From Curtobacterium sp. UNCCL20 (GTDB taxonomy: Bacteria; Actinomycetota; Actinomycetes; Actinomycetales; Microbacteriaceae), in contig NZ_FNKG01000001.1 in NCBI RefSeq assembly GCF_900101675.1, positions 1,161,378 through 1,225,377 on the forward strand: a DNA stretch of 64,000 nt, given 5' to 3'. Both the position numbers and the translations under genes were made by a program. This document shows positions 16,474-26,594 of the stretch, one piece after another; position 1 is the stretch's first letter; each line of letters starts with the position of its first letter. The notes under the pieces are model-generated. The model saw only the letters and a program-made list of their open reading frames with translations, was not told the origin of the DNA and did no database searches.

Positions 16474-18543
16474 CTACCCGATCAGGCTCGGCCGCAGGTC
16501 CCGCAGCGTGCGGGAGCGGGTCTGCCTGGCGGTGACGACGAACGACACCAGGAGCGCGCCGAGCAGCCAGCACGCGAGCACGCCCGCGTCGGACCACGCC
16601 GTGCCGAGGTTCCCGCCGTACATCGTCTGCCGGATCGCGTCGACCGAGTACGTCATCGGCAGGGCGAAGTGGAGCGCTGCCAACGGCCCCGGCAGCGTCT
16701 GCCACGGGAAGGTGCCACCGGCGGTGACGAGCTGCACGAGCATGAGCACCAGGCCGAGGAACTGCCCGACGGACCCGAGCAGCACGTTGAGCGCCATGAT
16801 GATCGCCGCGAACGTGGCCGATGCGAGCACCATGATCCCGATCGTGGCTCCGGCGTGCACGACGTTGAGGTCGAGGGCGAACCGGACGATGAAGAACAGC
16901 GCCACCATCTGCACGAGTCCGAGCACGGCCGGCGTGAGCCACCCGCCGAGCACCACCGACAGGGGCTTCCGCACCGCGGTGATCGCTCGCTTCGAGATCG
17001 GCTTGAGGATGAGGAACAGCGCGTACATGCCGATCCAGGCGGCGAGCGAGATGAAGAACGGTGCGAGGCCGGCGCCGTAGTTCGCGGCCGCGGCGACGTT
17101 GTCGTCACCGACCTTCACCGGGTCGGAGATCACCGAGGCCTGGTCGTTCCGCTGGGAGGCGGTCGACGCGGGGATCTTGGTCCGGCCGTCGTCGAGCTTC
17201 GACGCGAGTTCCGACGAGCCGCTCTGCAGCTTCGTCAGGCCCGTCGCGAGGGACTTCGCCCCGTCGTCGGCCGAGGCGGCACCGGTCGCGAGCTGGGACG
17301 CACCGGAGGACAGCGTCGGTGCCGCCGCGGCCAGCGCTGACGTGCCGTCGGCGACCTGCGATGCCCCGCTCGACAGCTGGGATGCGCCGGACGCGGCGGA
17401 CGAGATGCCGGAGGACAGCGTCGGAGCTGCCTGCGCCAGGGCGGCGGTGCCGGCGGCGACCTGGGCGGACCCGTCGCGCAGCTGGTCGACGCCCTCGAGC
17501 GCGGCCTTGGCCTTCGCGAGGTCGGCCTTCGTCTGCTCGTCGCCGAGCTGCGCCTGGACGGTGGAGGTGATGACCGCCTGCACCTCCGGGGTCAGTTCCA
17601 CGCCACGGTCCGCGGCGGCCTTCGTGATCGCCGCGGTCACGGTGTCCGGGGAGAGGCCGCTCAGCGCATCGAGGGCCGGGTCGGTCTGGTCGGCGAGCTG
17701 CTTGTTGCCGGCGGCGACCTGCTGCGCGCCCTCGTTCAGCTTCGCGGTGTCGGCCGGCAGCGAGGCGGTCTGCTGCTGCGCGGTCGCCAGCCCGGACGAC
17801 AGCGATGCCGCTCCGGAAGCGACCTGCTGCGCGCCGTCGTCGAGCTTCTTGGTCTGCGCCGGGAGCTGCGCGGTGCCGGCGGCGAGCTCGGACGCGCCGG
17901 AGGACAGCTTGCCGGTGCCGTCGGCCAGCGTCGCCGCTCCGGACGCCGCCGAGGACGCTCCGGAGGCCAGCTGCCCGGCACCGTCGACGGCGTCGCCGAG
18001 GCTGTCGCGCACGTCGGCGAGCCCGACGAGCAGGGTCTTCGCCGCCTGCTTGCCGACCCGCTCGGACACGGCGGTCCGCATGGTCTTGCCCGCCTGCTCG
18101 GCGATCGTGGACGCCAGGTAGGAGTTCGTGTCCGCCGTCGTCATGACGAGTTCGGCGCGCTTCGGGTCGTCGGACTGTGCCGACACCAGCGACTCGGAGA
18201 AGTCGTGCGGGATGGTCACGACGAAGTCGTACGTGCCGTTCCGCACGCCGGAGCGCGCGTCGGCCGCGGTGGTCTTCGTCCACTTGAAGTCGCCGCCGTC
18301 GATGGCCTCCTTCGTGACGTCCTTGCCGTAGTCGACGTGGTCGCCGTCGAGCGTGGCCCCGGCGTCCTGGTCCACGATCGCCGCCGGGATCTGGTCGAGC
18401 TTGGCGTAGGGGTCGCGGTTGGCCCAGAGGTACGCGCCGCCGTAGAGGAGCGGCACGACCATGAGGGCGATGAACGCGAGGCGTGCGAGCGGGGTCGCGG
18501 TGAGGCGCGCCAGTTCGGCGCGGACGAGCGAGGTGGTGGTCAC
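16474..18543 (-). CDS. YhgE/Pip-domain membrane protein
   Basis: 689 aa. One N-terminal helix (LARLAFIALMVVPLLYGGAYL, about 19-39) is followed by a large extracytoplasmic region. That region has YDFVVTIPHDFSESLVS and a long Ala/Ser/Gly heptad-like repeat array (LASGASSAASGAATLADGTG and similar, about 190-450). Five or six C-terminal helices follow from about 500 (FFISLAAWIGMYALFLIL). This is the ABC-2-like layout of the YhgE/phage-infection-protein family, related to ESX/type VII exporters and phage receptors. The ATG overlaps the stop of the degenerate ABC gene (ATGA). Confidence 0.88.
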   Translation of the reverse strand: MTTTSLVRAELARLTATPLARLAFIALMVVPLLYGGAYLWANRDPYAKLDQIPAAIVDQDAGATLDGDHVDYGKDVTKEAIDGGDFKWTKTTAADARSGVRNGTYDFVVTIPHDFSESLVSAQSDDPKRAELVMTTADTNSYLASTIAEQAGKTMRTAVSERVGKQAAKTLLVGLADVRDSLGDAVDGAGQLASGASSAASGAATLADGTGKLSSGASELAAGTAQLPAQTKKLDDGAQQVASGAASLSSGLATAQQQTASLPADTAKLNEGAQQVAAGNKQLADQTDPALDALSGLSPDTVTAAITKAAADRGVELTPEVQAVITSTVQAQLGDEQTKADLAKAKAALEGVDQLRDGSAQVAAGTAALAQAAPTLSSGISSAASGASQLSSGASQVADGTSALAAAAPTLSSGASQLATGAASADDGAKSLATGLTKLQSGSSELASKLDDGRTKIPASTASQRNDQASVISDPVKVGDDNVAAAANYGAGLAPFFISLAAWIGMYALFLILKPISKRAITAVRKPLSVVLGGWLTPAVLGLVQMVALFFIVRFALDLNVVHAGATIGIMVLASATFAAIIMALNVLLGSVGQFLGLVLMLVQLVTAGGTFPWQTLPGPLAALHFALPMTYSVDAIRQTMYGGNLGTAWSDAGVLACWLLGALLVSFVVTARQTRSRTLRDLRPSLIG

Positions 18544-19295
18544 GGGGTTGCCTCCGTCGGGACGGTTGCCGGTGCTTCGGTGACGGTTCCGGCGTCGGCC
18601 TGGAGGCGCGGCTCGGTTCCGTCGTTCCGGGTCGCGTCCTCGGGACCCTCGGTCTGGGTGGTGTCGAGCGGCTCGACGATCTCGTGCGTGGCGACGGTGT
18701 CGAGCAGCGACTCGACGGTCGCCGCAGCGGCCTTCGAGGTCACCAGCACGACGGTGACGCCACGGCGTGCGACGTCGCGGACGACGGCGAACCAGCCCTC
18801 GACGGCGCCGCCGTGCCGCTCGGGCGAGGTGAGCACGAGGCCGGTGACACCCTCGCGCAGCAGGGCGAGTTCGACGAGGAGCCGGACGCGGACCTCGGTC
18901 GGGACCCGCTGCACGTGGGTGTCGGCGTAGTGCTGGATGCCGAGCTCGTCGAGGACGGTGTCGACGTGGCTGCGGGAGGGGCGCTGTCCGGCGTAGGAGA
19001 GCTCTTCGCGCACGATCTGCTTGACGCTCATCACCGGGAAGGGCTCGGCGACGCCCGGGGTGTCGACGAGGGCGAAGGTCGCCCGGACGGCCGCGGGGTC
19101 CTCGTGCCCGTCGAGCAGCACGCGCCCGGTGTCGGGCTGCATCCGGCCGCCGGCGACGAGCGAGGCGAGCACGGGCGCCTGCTCCGTCTCCACGGCGATC
19201 ACCCCCGGGCGTCCGGGGGCGGCGACGGCGGAGACGACGGGCAGTGCGGCGCCGGGCTCCTCGCCGATGCCGACGTGGTCGAGTTCGAGGGTCAT
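18540..19295 (-). CDS. degenerate ABC-type ATP-binding protein
   Basis: 251 aa with an ABC-ATPase layout but broken motifs. The segment VIAVETEQAPVLASLVAGG sits where Walker A should be and has no GxxGxGKS/T. MQPDTGRVLLDG matches the conserved region after Walker A. LVLTSPER replaces the Walker B LLLDEP, and no LSGGQ is visible. So ATP hydrolysis is unlikely. It lies between tetR and yhgE, with ATGA overlaps on both sides, so it is probably a structural partner of the YhgE transporter. Its C-terminal tail (EPRLQAD) is encoded by a half copy of the CTGGAGGC-core repeat. Confidence 0.72.
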   Translation of the reverse strand: MTLELDHVGIGEEPGAALPVVSAVAAPGRPGVIAVETEQAPVLASLVAGGRMQPDTGRVLLDGHEDPAAVRATFALVDTPGVAEPFPVMSVKQIVREELSYAGQRPSRSHVDTVLDELGIQHYADTHVQRVPTEVRVRLLVELALLREGVTGLVLTSPERHGGAVEGWFAVVRDVARRGVTVVLVTSKAAAATVESLLDTVATHEIVEPLDTTQTEGPEDATRNDGTEPRLQADAGTVTEAPATVPTEATP

Positions 19296-19972
19296 ACGAG
19301 GTCCTTCGCGGGGGTCGAGCGGCCCGGTGTCGGGGCCTTCGGGGTCACGGGGGCGAGCGGCTCGGAGAGCAGTGCGGTGCGCCAGTCGATGCCGGCGACG
19401 CCGAGGGCCGACAGGACCACCATGCGCCGTCCGTCGTCGTCGGACGTGCCGGATCGGGTGGCTTCGTCGAGCACGGTGATGCAGGCGCCCTCGACCAGCC
19501 GGCCGAGGGTCCCGGGGTCGACGTCGTTCCGCATCGCACCGTCGGCGATGCCCAGGGCGCACGCGTCGCGGACCTGGGCGCGGAGGGGTGCGAACACCTC
19601 GGCGACGGACTCGCTGAACGGGCTGCGGACGGCGACCCGGGCCATCGAGCGGACGTGGGAGACCTCGGACCAGAGCGTCACCGCGATGGCCGCGAGGCGC
19701 GCTGCGGGCGGGAGGGCCCCGAGGTCGGAGGTGGTCGGCATGGCGGCGGCGATCCGGCCGGCACCGGCGGTGACGACCTCGCGCACGAGGTCGTCACGCG
19801 AGGTGAAGTGTCCGTACACCGCACGCCGCGAGAGTCCCGCCGCGGAGGCGATCGTCTCGAGCGAGGCGTCGGGATCGCCCTGCAGGACGGTCTTCGCCGC
19901 GTCGAGGAGCGCCGCTCGGTTCTCGGTCGCGTCGCGGCGCGGCGCGCGTCCCGACTGGTCAGAGGTGGTCAC
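19292..19972 (-). CDS. TetR-family repressor of the YhgE operon
   Basis: 226 aa. The TetR helix-turn-helix is ENRAALLDAAKTVLQGDPDASLETIASAAGLSRRAVYGHFTSRDDLVREV, about 17-66. The C-terminal domain is long and helical. It is the first gene of a three-gene operon (tetR, degenerate ABC, yhgE) with 4-nt overlaps. A 28-bp near-perfect palindrome starts 12 nt upstream of the GTG, so autorepression is very likely. It probably responds to a membrane-active compound exported through the YhgE system; that is inference. Confidence 0.87.
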   Translation of the reverse strand: MTTSDQSGRAPRRDATENRAALLDAAKTVLQGDPDASLETIASAAGLSRRAVYGHFTSRDDLVREVVTAGAGRIAAAMPTTSDLGALPPAARLAAIAVTLWSEVSHVRSMARVAVRSPFSESVAEVFAPLRAQVRDACALGIADGAMRNDVDPGTLGRLVEGACITVLDEATRSGTSDDDGRRMVVLSALGVAGIDWRTALLSEPLAPVTPKAPTPGRSTPAKDLV

Positions 19973-19984
19973 GCACCCATCGTA

Positions 19985-20012
19985 ATAACGTGCACACGGG
20001 TGTGCAAGTTAT
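19985..20012. promoter_or_regulatory. TetR operator, 28-bp palindrome
   Basis: Half sites ATAACGTGCACACG and GGTGTGCAAGTTAT are inverted copies with mismatches at only two positions. Placed just before the tetR start and facing the divergent subtilase gene, it could control both directions. Confidence 0.8.
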
Positions 20013-20123
20013 CAGGTGGAGGGTCCCCCGAACGAGGGACGTCCCCCAAAGAGCGGACTGTGCAGCCTGACAGGAAGCGCATAACTTCACAGGAATTCCT
20101 CGCGAAACACGGACGAACCGGGA

Positions 20124-23100
20124 GTGCGCCCTTTGAACCGTGCAACACCGAACACCGACCCGAACCCGAACCCCCACCGCATTGCGCGCGTCCTGACCGC
20201 CGGCATCGCCGCCGCGGCCCTGGCGTGCGGCGGACTCGCCGTCGGGGGAGCAGCCTCCGCGGCACCCTCCGGCCTCTCGGCGGCCGACCTCAAGCTCGCG
20301 CAGCCGCTGCGCGACGCCAAGCCCTCGAAGACGATCGCCGCGTTCGTGCGGACGACCGGCCAGGGTGCGCTCGAGGTCGACGCTCAGGCGAAGGGCGGTG
20401 ACCTGACCGGGTCGAAGACCCAGTCCTCGGCCGCGAAGCAGCGCGTCAAGGCGATCACCGCCACGACCGATGCCGTCACCGACGCCGTGCAGCAGTCCGA
20501 CGGCGACGCCACCGAGCTCTACTCGACGGAGTACACCGTGCCGGGTGTCGCCGTCGTCGCCGACGTCGAGGCCCTCCGGAAGGTGGCGGAGCGGTCGGAC
20601 GTCGAGAGCGTCATCCCGCTCACGCCGAAGAAGGTCGTCGACCCGACCGTCAACGCCGACTCGAGTGCAGCGCCCTCCGGTGTCGACCCGAGCCTGACGA
20701 AGCCGGGCGCGGACGGCGTCACGCCGAAGAACGCGGCGAGCGACGTGTACACGCGCTCCCTCGACGCGTGGCAGCAGACCGGTCACACGGGCAAGGGCGT
20801 GAACGTCGCCGTGCTCGACACCGGCCTCGACTACACCCAGGCGGACTTCGGCGGCCCCGGCACCACGGCGGCCTACGACGCAGCACTGGCGAGCACCGGT
20901 GCGCCGGACCCGAGCTGGTTCGACGCGTCGAAGTTCCTCGGCGGGTACGACTTCGCCGGCCCCACGTACAACGCCGACTCGTCGAGCGCCGACTACGACC
21001 CGACCCCGGCGCCGGACGAGAACCCGATCGACGGCAAGGGCGGCGACCACGGCACGCACGTGTCCGGAACCATCGCCGGCTACGGCCTCGACGCCGACAA
21101 GCAGACGTACGACGGCGACTACACGAAGCTGACGACGCAGCAGGTCCAGGACATGTGGATCGGACCGGGCACCGCGCCCGAGGCCGGCCTCTACGCCCTC
21201 AAGGTGTTCGGTGACAACGGTGGCTCGACCGACCTCACCGGCGCCGCGCTCGACTGGGTCGGCCAGTCGCTGACCGAGGGGAAGGACATCAACGTCCTCA
21301 ACCTCTCGCTCGGCTCCGACTACGGCGCACCGGACGACCCGGACAACGCCAAGATCGACGCGCTGACCGCCCGCGGGGTCCTGCCCGTGATCGCCTCCGG
21401 CAACGCCGACGACTTCACCGACATCGGTGGCTCGCCGGGCAACGCCGAGGGAGCCCTGACGGTCGCCGCGAGCGCCACCGGTCAGTCGCTCTACGACGGC
21501 GTCGAGGCGACCGCCCCGGCCGACGTCGCGAAGACCTGGCGTGCCCAGTACTCGCAGAACTTCCAGGGCGAGCTGCCGGTCGAGGGCGACGTCGTCGTCC
21601 CGACCACGAACATCGACGGCTGCGCAGCGTTCTCCGCTGACGAGGCCGCGAAGATCGCCGGCAAGGTCGTATGGCTGAAGTGGACCGACGGAGCCCTCGA
21701 GTGCGGTTCCGGCGTCCGGTTCGGCAACGTCCAGGCGGCCGGCGGCATCGGCGTCCTCCTTGCCGGCACGGTCAACACCTTCGACTCGGGCATCGCGGGG
21801 AACGCGACCATCCCGGGTGCCGAGCTGACCAAGGACAGCGCCACGGGCCTCCAGGCAGCTGCCCAGGCCGGGACCCTGCACGTCCGCTTCGCCGACGAGC
21901 TCAAGGGCTTCGAACTCGCGACGGACCCGGAGACCGTGAACACGCTCGCGTCGTTCACCAGCCGGGGCGTGCACGGGTCGTTCGACGACATCGTCAAGCC
22001 GGACATCGCCGGCCCCGGGGTCAACGTGATCTCCGCGGCCAACGGCACCGGTGACGGCCGCATGTCGATGAGCGGCACGTCGATGGCCACGCCGGACGTG
22101 GCGGGCATCGCCGCGCTGACCTTCCAGTCGCACCCGACGTGGACGGCACCGCAGGTGAAGGCCGCGCTGATGAACACCGCGACCCACGACGTGAAGCAAG
22201 GGGACGGCACCGCGACCCTGCTCCGCCAGGGCACGGGCCGCGTCGACGCCCTGCAGGCCGTCACGGCCGGCACCACGGTCCGCAGCATCGAGAACGACCA
22301 GCTCGTCACCGCCTCGTTCGGTGTCGTCGAGGTGGCCTCGAAGACCAGCGAACGTCGCACCCTGCAGATCGAGAACACCGACGGTCGCCCGCACACCTAC
22401 GACGTGGCCTACCAGCCGCAGGTGTCGCAGCCGGGCGTCGCGTTCTCGCTCAGCAAGAAGCGCGTGACCGTCCGTCCGCACGGCACGGCCACCGTCACGC
22501 TGACGTTCGCCATCGCCGACCCGACCCAGCTCCGCCGGGTCATCGACCCCACCCAGGAGTCGGTGCAGCAGGGCTACCAGCGAGAGTTCGTCGCCGCAGC
22601 GTCGGGCGTCGTGACGTTCACGCCGACCGACAAGTCGCTCAACCCGCTGCGGCTCGGCGCGTACGTCGCACCGAAGCCCGTCAGCGCGGTGCACGGCTCG
22701 GACGTCTCGTTCACCGGCTCGAAGCGCACCGCGGACCTCGCGCTGACCGGCCGCTCGGTCGACCAGGGCGACGCCACGACGGGCTACCACGCCGCCGTCG
22801 CTCCGTTCGTGCTCGGTGGGACGGACGGCCAGGAGTCGTTCCCGGCCGGTTCGGCGAAGCAGTCGCTCCAGGCCGCTGACGTCCGTGCCTACGGTGCGAA
22901 CTACGACAAGGCGTCCGACACGCTCGCGTTCGGTGTGCAGACCGCCGGTCCCGACGCCAACCCCGGCGCCGTGACCAACGTCGAGGTGCTCATCGACACC
23001 GACCGCGACGGCACGCCGGACTACCTGCTGTACGACGCGAAGTCGGCAGCGGTGGACGCGACGCTCGCCACCACGGTCGACCTCGCCACCGGTGAGACGG

Positions 23101-23768
23101 TGGACGCGCAGCCGCTGAACGGCGGGGCTCCCGGGCAGGACGTGAACACGTTCGACAGCGCGGTCAAGGTCCTCACCGTGCAGGGCTCGGCGATCGGCGC
23201 GACGAAGGCGTTCAGCTACTCGGTCCTGACCGAGTCGGCGTACGCACCGGCGCTCGCCACCAGCGGCTCCTACGTGGTCGACGAGACCGCCGAGGCGACC
23301 TACGACCCGACGAAGCCGGCGCTCACCTTCGAGCAGGGCACCGCGACGGGCGTGCTGTTCGCCGACCGGGGCTCGCTCCAGGTCACCCGCGGCACCGGCG
23401 TCGCGAACGCCACGGCCCTGCTGCTGCACCTCGGCAACGCGGTCGGCGACCAGGCCGACACCGTGTCGGCCACCGTCGCCGCTCCGACCGTGACGCTCCG
23501 GAAGGGCAGCGCGGTCACGGTGACCGGCGTCCCCACGGTCGGGAAGCGCCTCACCGCGCACCACGGTTCGTGGGACGCCAAGGGCGTGACGTACTCGTAC
23601 CAGTGGCTCCGTGACGGCGCGGCCGTGCAGGGTGCCACGAAGCAGACCTACTCGCTCGGTTCGTCCGACGCGGGACACCGTCTGCAGGTCGAGGTCACGG
23701 CGAAGGCGAAGGGCTACCAGGACGGCTCGGCGACGTCGAAGCCGACCGCGAAGGTCGCCCGCCGCTAG
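20124..23768 (+). CDS. secreted subtilisin-like serine protease (S8)
   Basis: 1214 aa. A signal peptide (RVLTAGIAAAALACGGLAVGG, cleavage near ASA-AP) and an I9-like propeptide come first. The S8 domain has catalytic Asp232 (AVLDTGLD), His309 (DHGTHVSGT) and Ser653 (SGTSMATPDVAG). A protease-associated domain is inserted between His and Ser (about 480-590, GCAAFSADEAAKIAGKVVW, NVQAAGGIGVLLA). Fibronectin-like and Ig-like C-terminal domains follow, ending in GVTYSYQWLRDGAAVQG. It is an extracellular protease, plausibly for plant or environmental protein. GTG at 20124 has GGGA just upstream. Confidence 0.9.
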   Translation: MRPLNRATPNTDPNPNPHRIARVLTAGIAAAALACGGLAVGGAASAAPSGLSAADLKLAQPLRDAKPSKTIAAFVRTTGQGALEVDAQAKGGDLTGSKTQSSAAKQRVKAITATTDAVTDAVQQSDGDATELYSTEYTVPGVAVVADVEALRKVAERSDVESVIPLTPKKVVDPTVNADSSAAPSGVDPSLTKPGADGVTPKNAASDVYTRSLDAWQQTGHTGKGVNVAVLDTGLDYTQADFGGPGTTAAYDAALASTGAPDPSWFDASKFLGGYDFAGPTYNADSSSADYDPTPAPDENPIDGKGGDHGTHVSGTIAGYGLDADKQTYDGDYTKLTTQQVQDMWIGPGTAPEAGLYALKVFGDNGGSTDLTGAALDWVGQSLTEGKDINVLNLSLGSDYGAPDDPDNAKIDALTARGVLPVIASGNADDFTDIGGSPGNAEGALTVAASATGQSLYDGVEATAPADVAKTWRAQYSQNFQGELPVEGDVVVPTTNIDGCAAFSADEAAKIAGKVVWLKWTDGALECGSGVRFGNVQAAGGIGVLLAGTVNTFDSGIAGNATIPGAELTKDSATGLQAAAQAGTLHVRFADELKGFELATDPETVNTLASFTSRGVHGSFDDIVKPDIAGPGVNVISAANGTGDGRMSMSGTSMATPDVAGIAALTFQSHPTWTAPQVKAALMNTATHDVKQGDGTATLLRQGTGRVDALQAVTAGTTVRSIENDQLVTASFGVVEVASKTSERRTLQIENTDGRPHTYDVAYQPQVSQPGVAFSLSKKRVTVRPHGTATVTLTFAIADPTQLRRVIDPTQESVQQGYQREFVAAASGVVTFTPTDKSLNPLRLGAYVAPKPVSAVHGSDVSFTGSKRTADLALTGRSVDQGDATTGYHAAVAPFVLGGTDGQESFPAGSAKQSLQAADVRAYGANYDKASDTLAFGVQTAGPDANPGAVTNVEVLIDTDRDGTPDYLLYDAKSAAVDATLATTVDLATGETVDAQPLNGGAPGQDVNTFDSAVKVLTVQGSAIGATKAFSYSVLTESAYAPALATSGSYVVDETAEATYDPTKPALTFEQGTATGVLFADRGSLQVTRGTGVANATALLLHLGNAVGDQADTVSATVAAPTVTLRKGSAVTVTGVPTVGKRLTAHHGSWDAKGVTYSYQWLRDGAAVQGATKQTYSLGSSDAGHRLQVEVTAKAKGYQDGSATSKPTAKVARR

Positions 23769-23794
23769 GTCCCGCTCGCAGGTTCCTGAGCGCT

Positions 23795-23856
23795 GAACAC
23801 CGGTGCTCGTGTTCCGCACCCCGACATGTCGGGGTGTGGAGGACGAGCACCGGTGT
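23795..23856. terminator. nested cruciform after the subtilase gene
   Basis: Outer arms AACACCGGTGCTCGT (23795-23809) and ACGAGCACCGGTGTT (23842-23856) enclose a perfect inner palindrome at 23816-23835 (CACCCCGACATGTCGGGGTG). It starts 26 nt after the subtilase stop and should be an efficient terminator. Confidence 0.8.
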
Positions 23857-23882
23857 TTCGCGGAGTGCGTCTACGGGACATG

Positions 23883-23904
23883 TAGTTAGGCGAACTAGTT
23901 ATCC
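23883..23904 (+). promoter_or_regulatory. AT-rich promoter/operator of the 56-aa gene
   Basis: The inverted repeat TAGTT-aggcg-AACTA (23883-23897) is joined to a second palindrome AACTAGTT (23893-23900) and TTATCC, which resembles a -10. It is one of the few A/T-rich patches in the window. Confidence 0.4.
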
Positions 23905-23921
23905 GGTGCCAGGATTGGAGC

Positions 23922-24092
23922 ATGCAGACGCAGAGCACCCTGAAGCAGCTCCGGGCCAACCCGATGGAGTGGCGACGCCGTGGGCTCACCCCGCCGGACG
24001 TCCTCCAGTCCATGATCGAGGCGCGCCTCGCCGAACCCGGCCACTCCCAGCTCGTGGGCGACCCGAGCTACCAGGACTTCTTCCGGAGCTGA
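23922..24092 (+). CDS. 56-aa small protein, unknown
   Basis: A short frame starts at the ATG at 23922, preceded by AGGA with 7-nt spacing and by an AT-rich palindromic promoter region. The protein starts MQTQSTLKQLRANPMEWRRR, continues GLTPPDVLQSMIEARLAEPG and ends in SYQDFFRS. It is basic, helical and without membrane segments. Codon use follows the local high-GC third position pattern. I do not recognise a family. It ends 34 nt before a perfect CTGGAGGC-core palindrome. Confidence 0.6.
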   Translation: MQTQSTLKQLRANPMEWRRRGLTPPDVLQSMIEARLAEPGHSQLVGDPSYQDFFRS

Positions 24093-24126
24093 TCCGGGGC
24101 CGGTGCCGCGATCCGCGACGCGGTCA

Positions 24127-24178
24127 CCGACGGACTGGAGGCGCGGTGCCAGCTGGCACCGCGCCTCCAGTCCGTCGG
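24127..24178. repeat. CTGGAGGC-core palindrome, perfect 52 nt
   Basis: Each 26-nt arm reads CCGACGGACTGGAGGCGCGG then TGCCAG; the second arm is its exact complement with no loop. It separates the convergent 56-aa gene and the antitoxin-like gene. It is nearly identical to the copies at 33541 and 44699. Confidence 0.9.
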
Positions 24179-24195
24179 GGGTCCGGGCGACCGCC

Positions 24196-24369
24196 CTACT
24201 CACCGATCTTGTCGTCGGCCGCGTGCTCCGCCTTGTCGACCTGGTCGCCGTGACCGCCGCCGGTCGCCTTGTCGGCGGCTCCCGCCGCCTTGTCCAGGCC
24301 GGCGTCCGTCGCCTTCTCGCCCTTGTCGCTGTCCGCGAAGTCCTTCGCCTTGTCGCCGAGGTTGCTCAT
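24196..24369 (-). CDS. MT0933-like antitoxin-family protein, 57 aa
   Basis: A 57-aa hydrophilic protein starting MSNLGDKAKDFADSDKGEKA. It has KAAGAADKATGGGHGDQVDK and ends in AADDKIGE. The KAKDFAD...K.TGGxH.D.VDKAxxxADDK pattern matches small MT0933/Rv0909-type proteins annotated as antitoxins or stress proteins. No toxin gene is next to it, so a general stress role is equally possible. AAGGAG sits 7 nt before the ATG. It diverges from purA. Confidence 0.62.
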   Translation of the reverse strand: MSNLGDKAKDFADSDKGEKATDAGLDKAAGAADKATGGGHGDQVDKAEHAADDKIGE

Positions 24370-25894
<1,525 letters not shown>

Positions 25895-25921
25895 CGTGAC
25901 GGTGAGCGTCCTGCCGTGACG

Positions 25922-26479
25922 ATGCGCGTCCTGTTCGTCTGCAGTGGCAACATCTGCCGTTCGCCGCTCGGCGCACAGGTCCTGACGGCGCGGCTCGGCG
26001 GTGACGCTCCGGCGTTCACCGTCGAGTCGGCCGGCACCATCGCCGATGACGGTGCCGCGATGGACGGTGCCGCTGCCGCGCAGTCCGCGCGGCTCGGCGG
26101 TGACCCGTCCGCGCACCGGTCGCGGTACCTCACCCCTTCGATCGCAGGAGCAGCCGACCTCGTGCTCACGGCCGAGCGCTCGCACCGCGCCGCCGTGGTG
26201 TCGCTCGCACCCCGTGCCGCAAAGCGGGCGTTCACGATCAAGCAGTTCGCCCGGGTGCTCGACGGGCTCGAACCCTCCGACCTCGACGGAGTCGAGTCTG
26301 CCGAGCAGCTCGTCGAGCGGGTCGCGCGGCTCCGAGGGACGGTGTCGCCACCGGCCGACCCCGCAGACGACGACGTCGACGACCCCTACCGCCGGTCCGA
26401 GGCGACACACAAGCGGGTGGCGGACGAGATCGACGCGGCGCTCGCGGTCATCGCGGACGCGTTGCGCGCCCTGCGCTGA
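25922..26479 (+). CDS. low-molecular-weight protein tyrosine phosphatase
   Basis: 185 aa. The P-loop CSGNICRS starts near residue 7 with nucleophilic Cys and Arg in C-x5-R-S. The general-acid region DDPYRRS lies near the C-terminus (about 155-160). The middle ADLVLTAERSHRAAV matches wzb/YwlE-type phosphatases. These dephosphorylate tyrosine kinases of polysaccharide export or protein-arginine phosphate; which one is unclear. The start could also be GTG at 25916. It follows purA by 27 nt and may share its mRNA. Confidence 0.85.
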   Translation: MRVLFVCSGNICRSPLGAQVLTARLGGDAPAFTVESAGTIADDGAAMDGAAAAQSARLGGDPSAHRSRYLTPSIAGAADLVLTAERSHRAAVVSLAPRAAKRAFTIKQFARVLDGLEPSDLDGVESAEQLVERVARLRGTVSPPADPADDDVDDPYRRSEATHKRVADEIDAALAVIADALRALR

Positions 26480-26565
26480 GGCGTCGCCTGCCGTCTGCCC
26501 CGATGCTGCTCCGCTGACCGGCTCGAGCGCGCCTGCGGCGTCCGCTGGGAATGGACGGGAAACGA

Positions 26566-26594
26566 GTACCCCGATCTGTCCCCTGTACCCCGAT
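26566..26594 (+). promoter_or_regulatory. paired GTACCCCGAT boxes upstream of the paralogue pair
   Basis: GTACCCCGAT occurs at 26566-26575 and 26585-26594, 19 nt apart. A third copy, GTACCCCGGA, starts at 26719, close to the next gene. The second copy runs into GATAGTGT, a possible -10. The surrounding 268-nt gap (26480-26747) has no convincing gene. Confidence 0.4.

Noticed and set aside
19959..23819. Very long open frame antisense to the subtilase gene
   Set aside because: It mirrors a gene with clear catalytic motifs and is a by-product of high GC. The translation is Arg/Gly/Val-rich with no domain.
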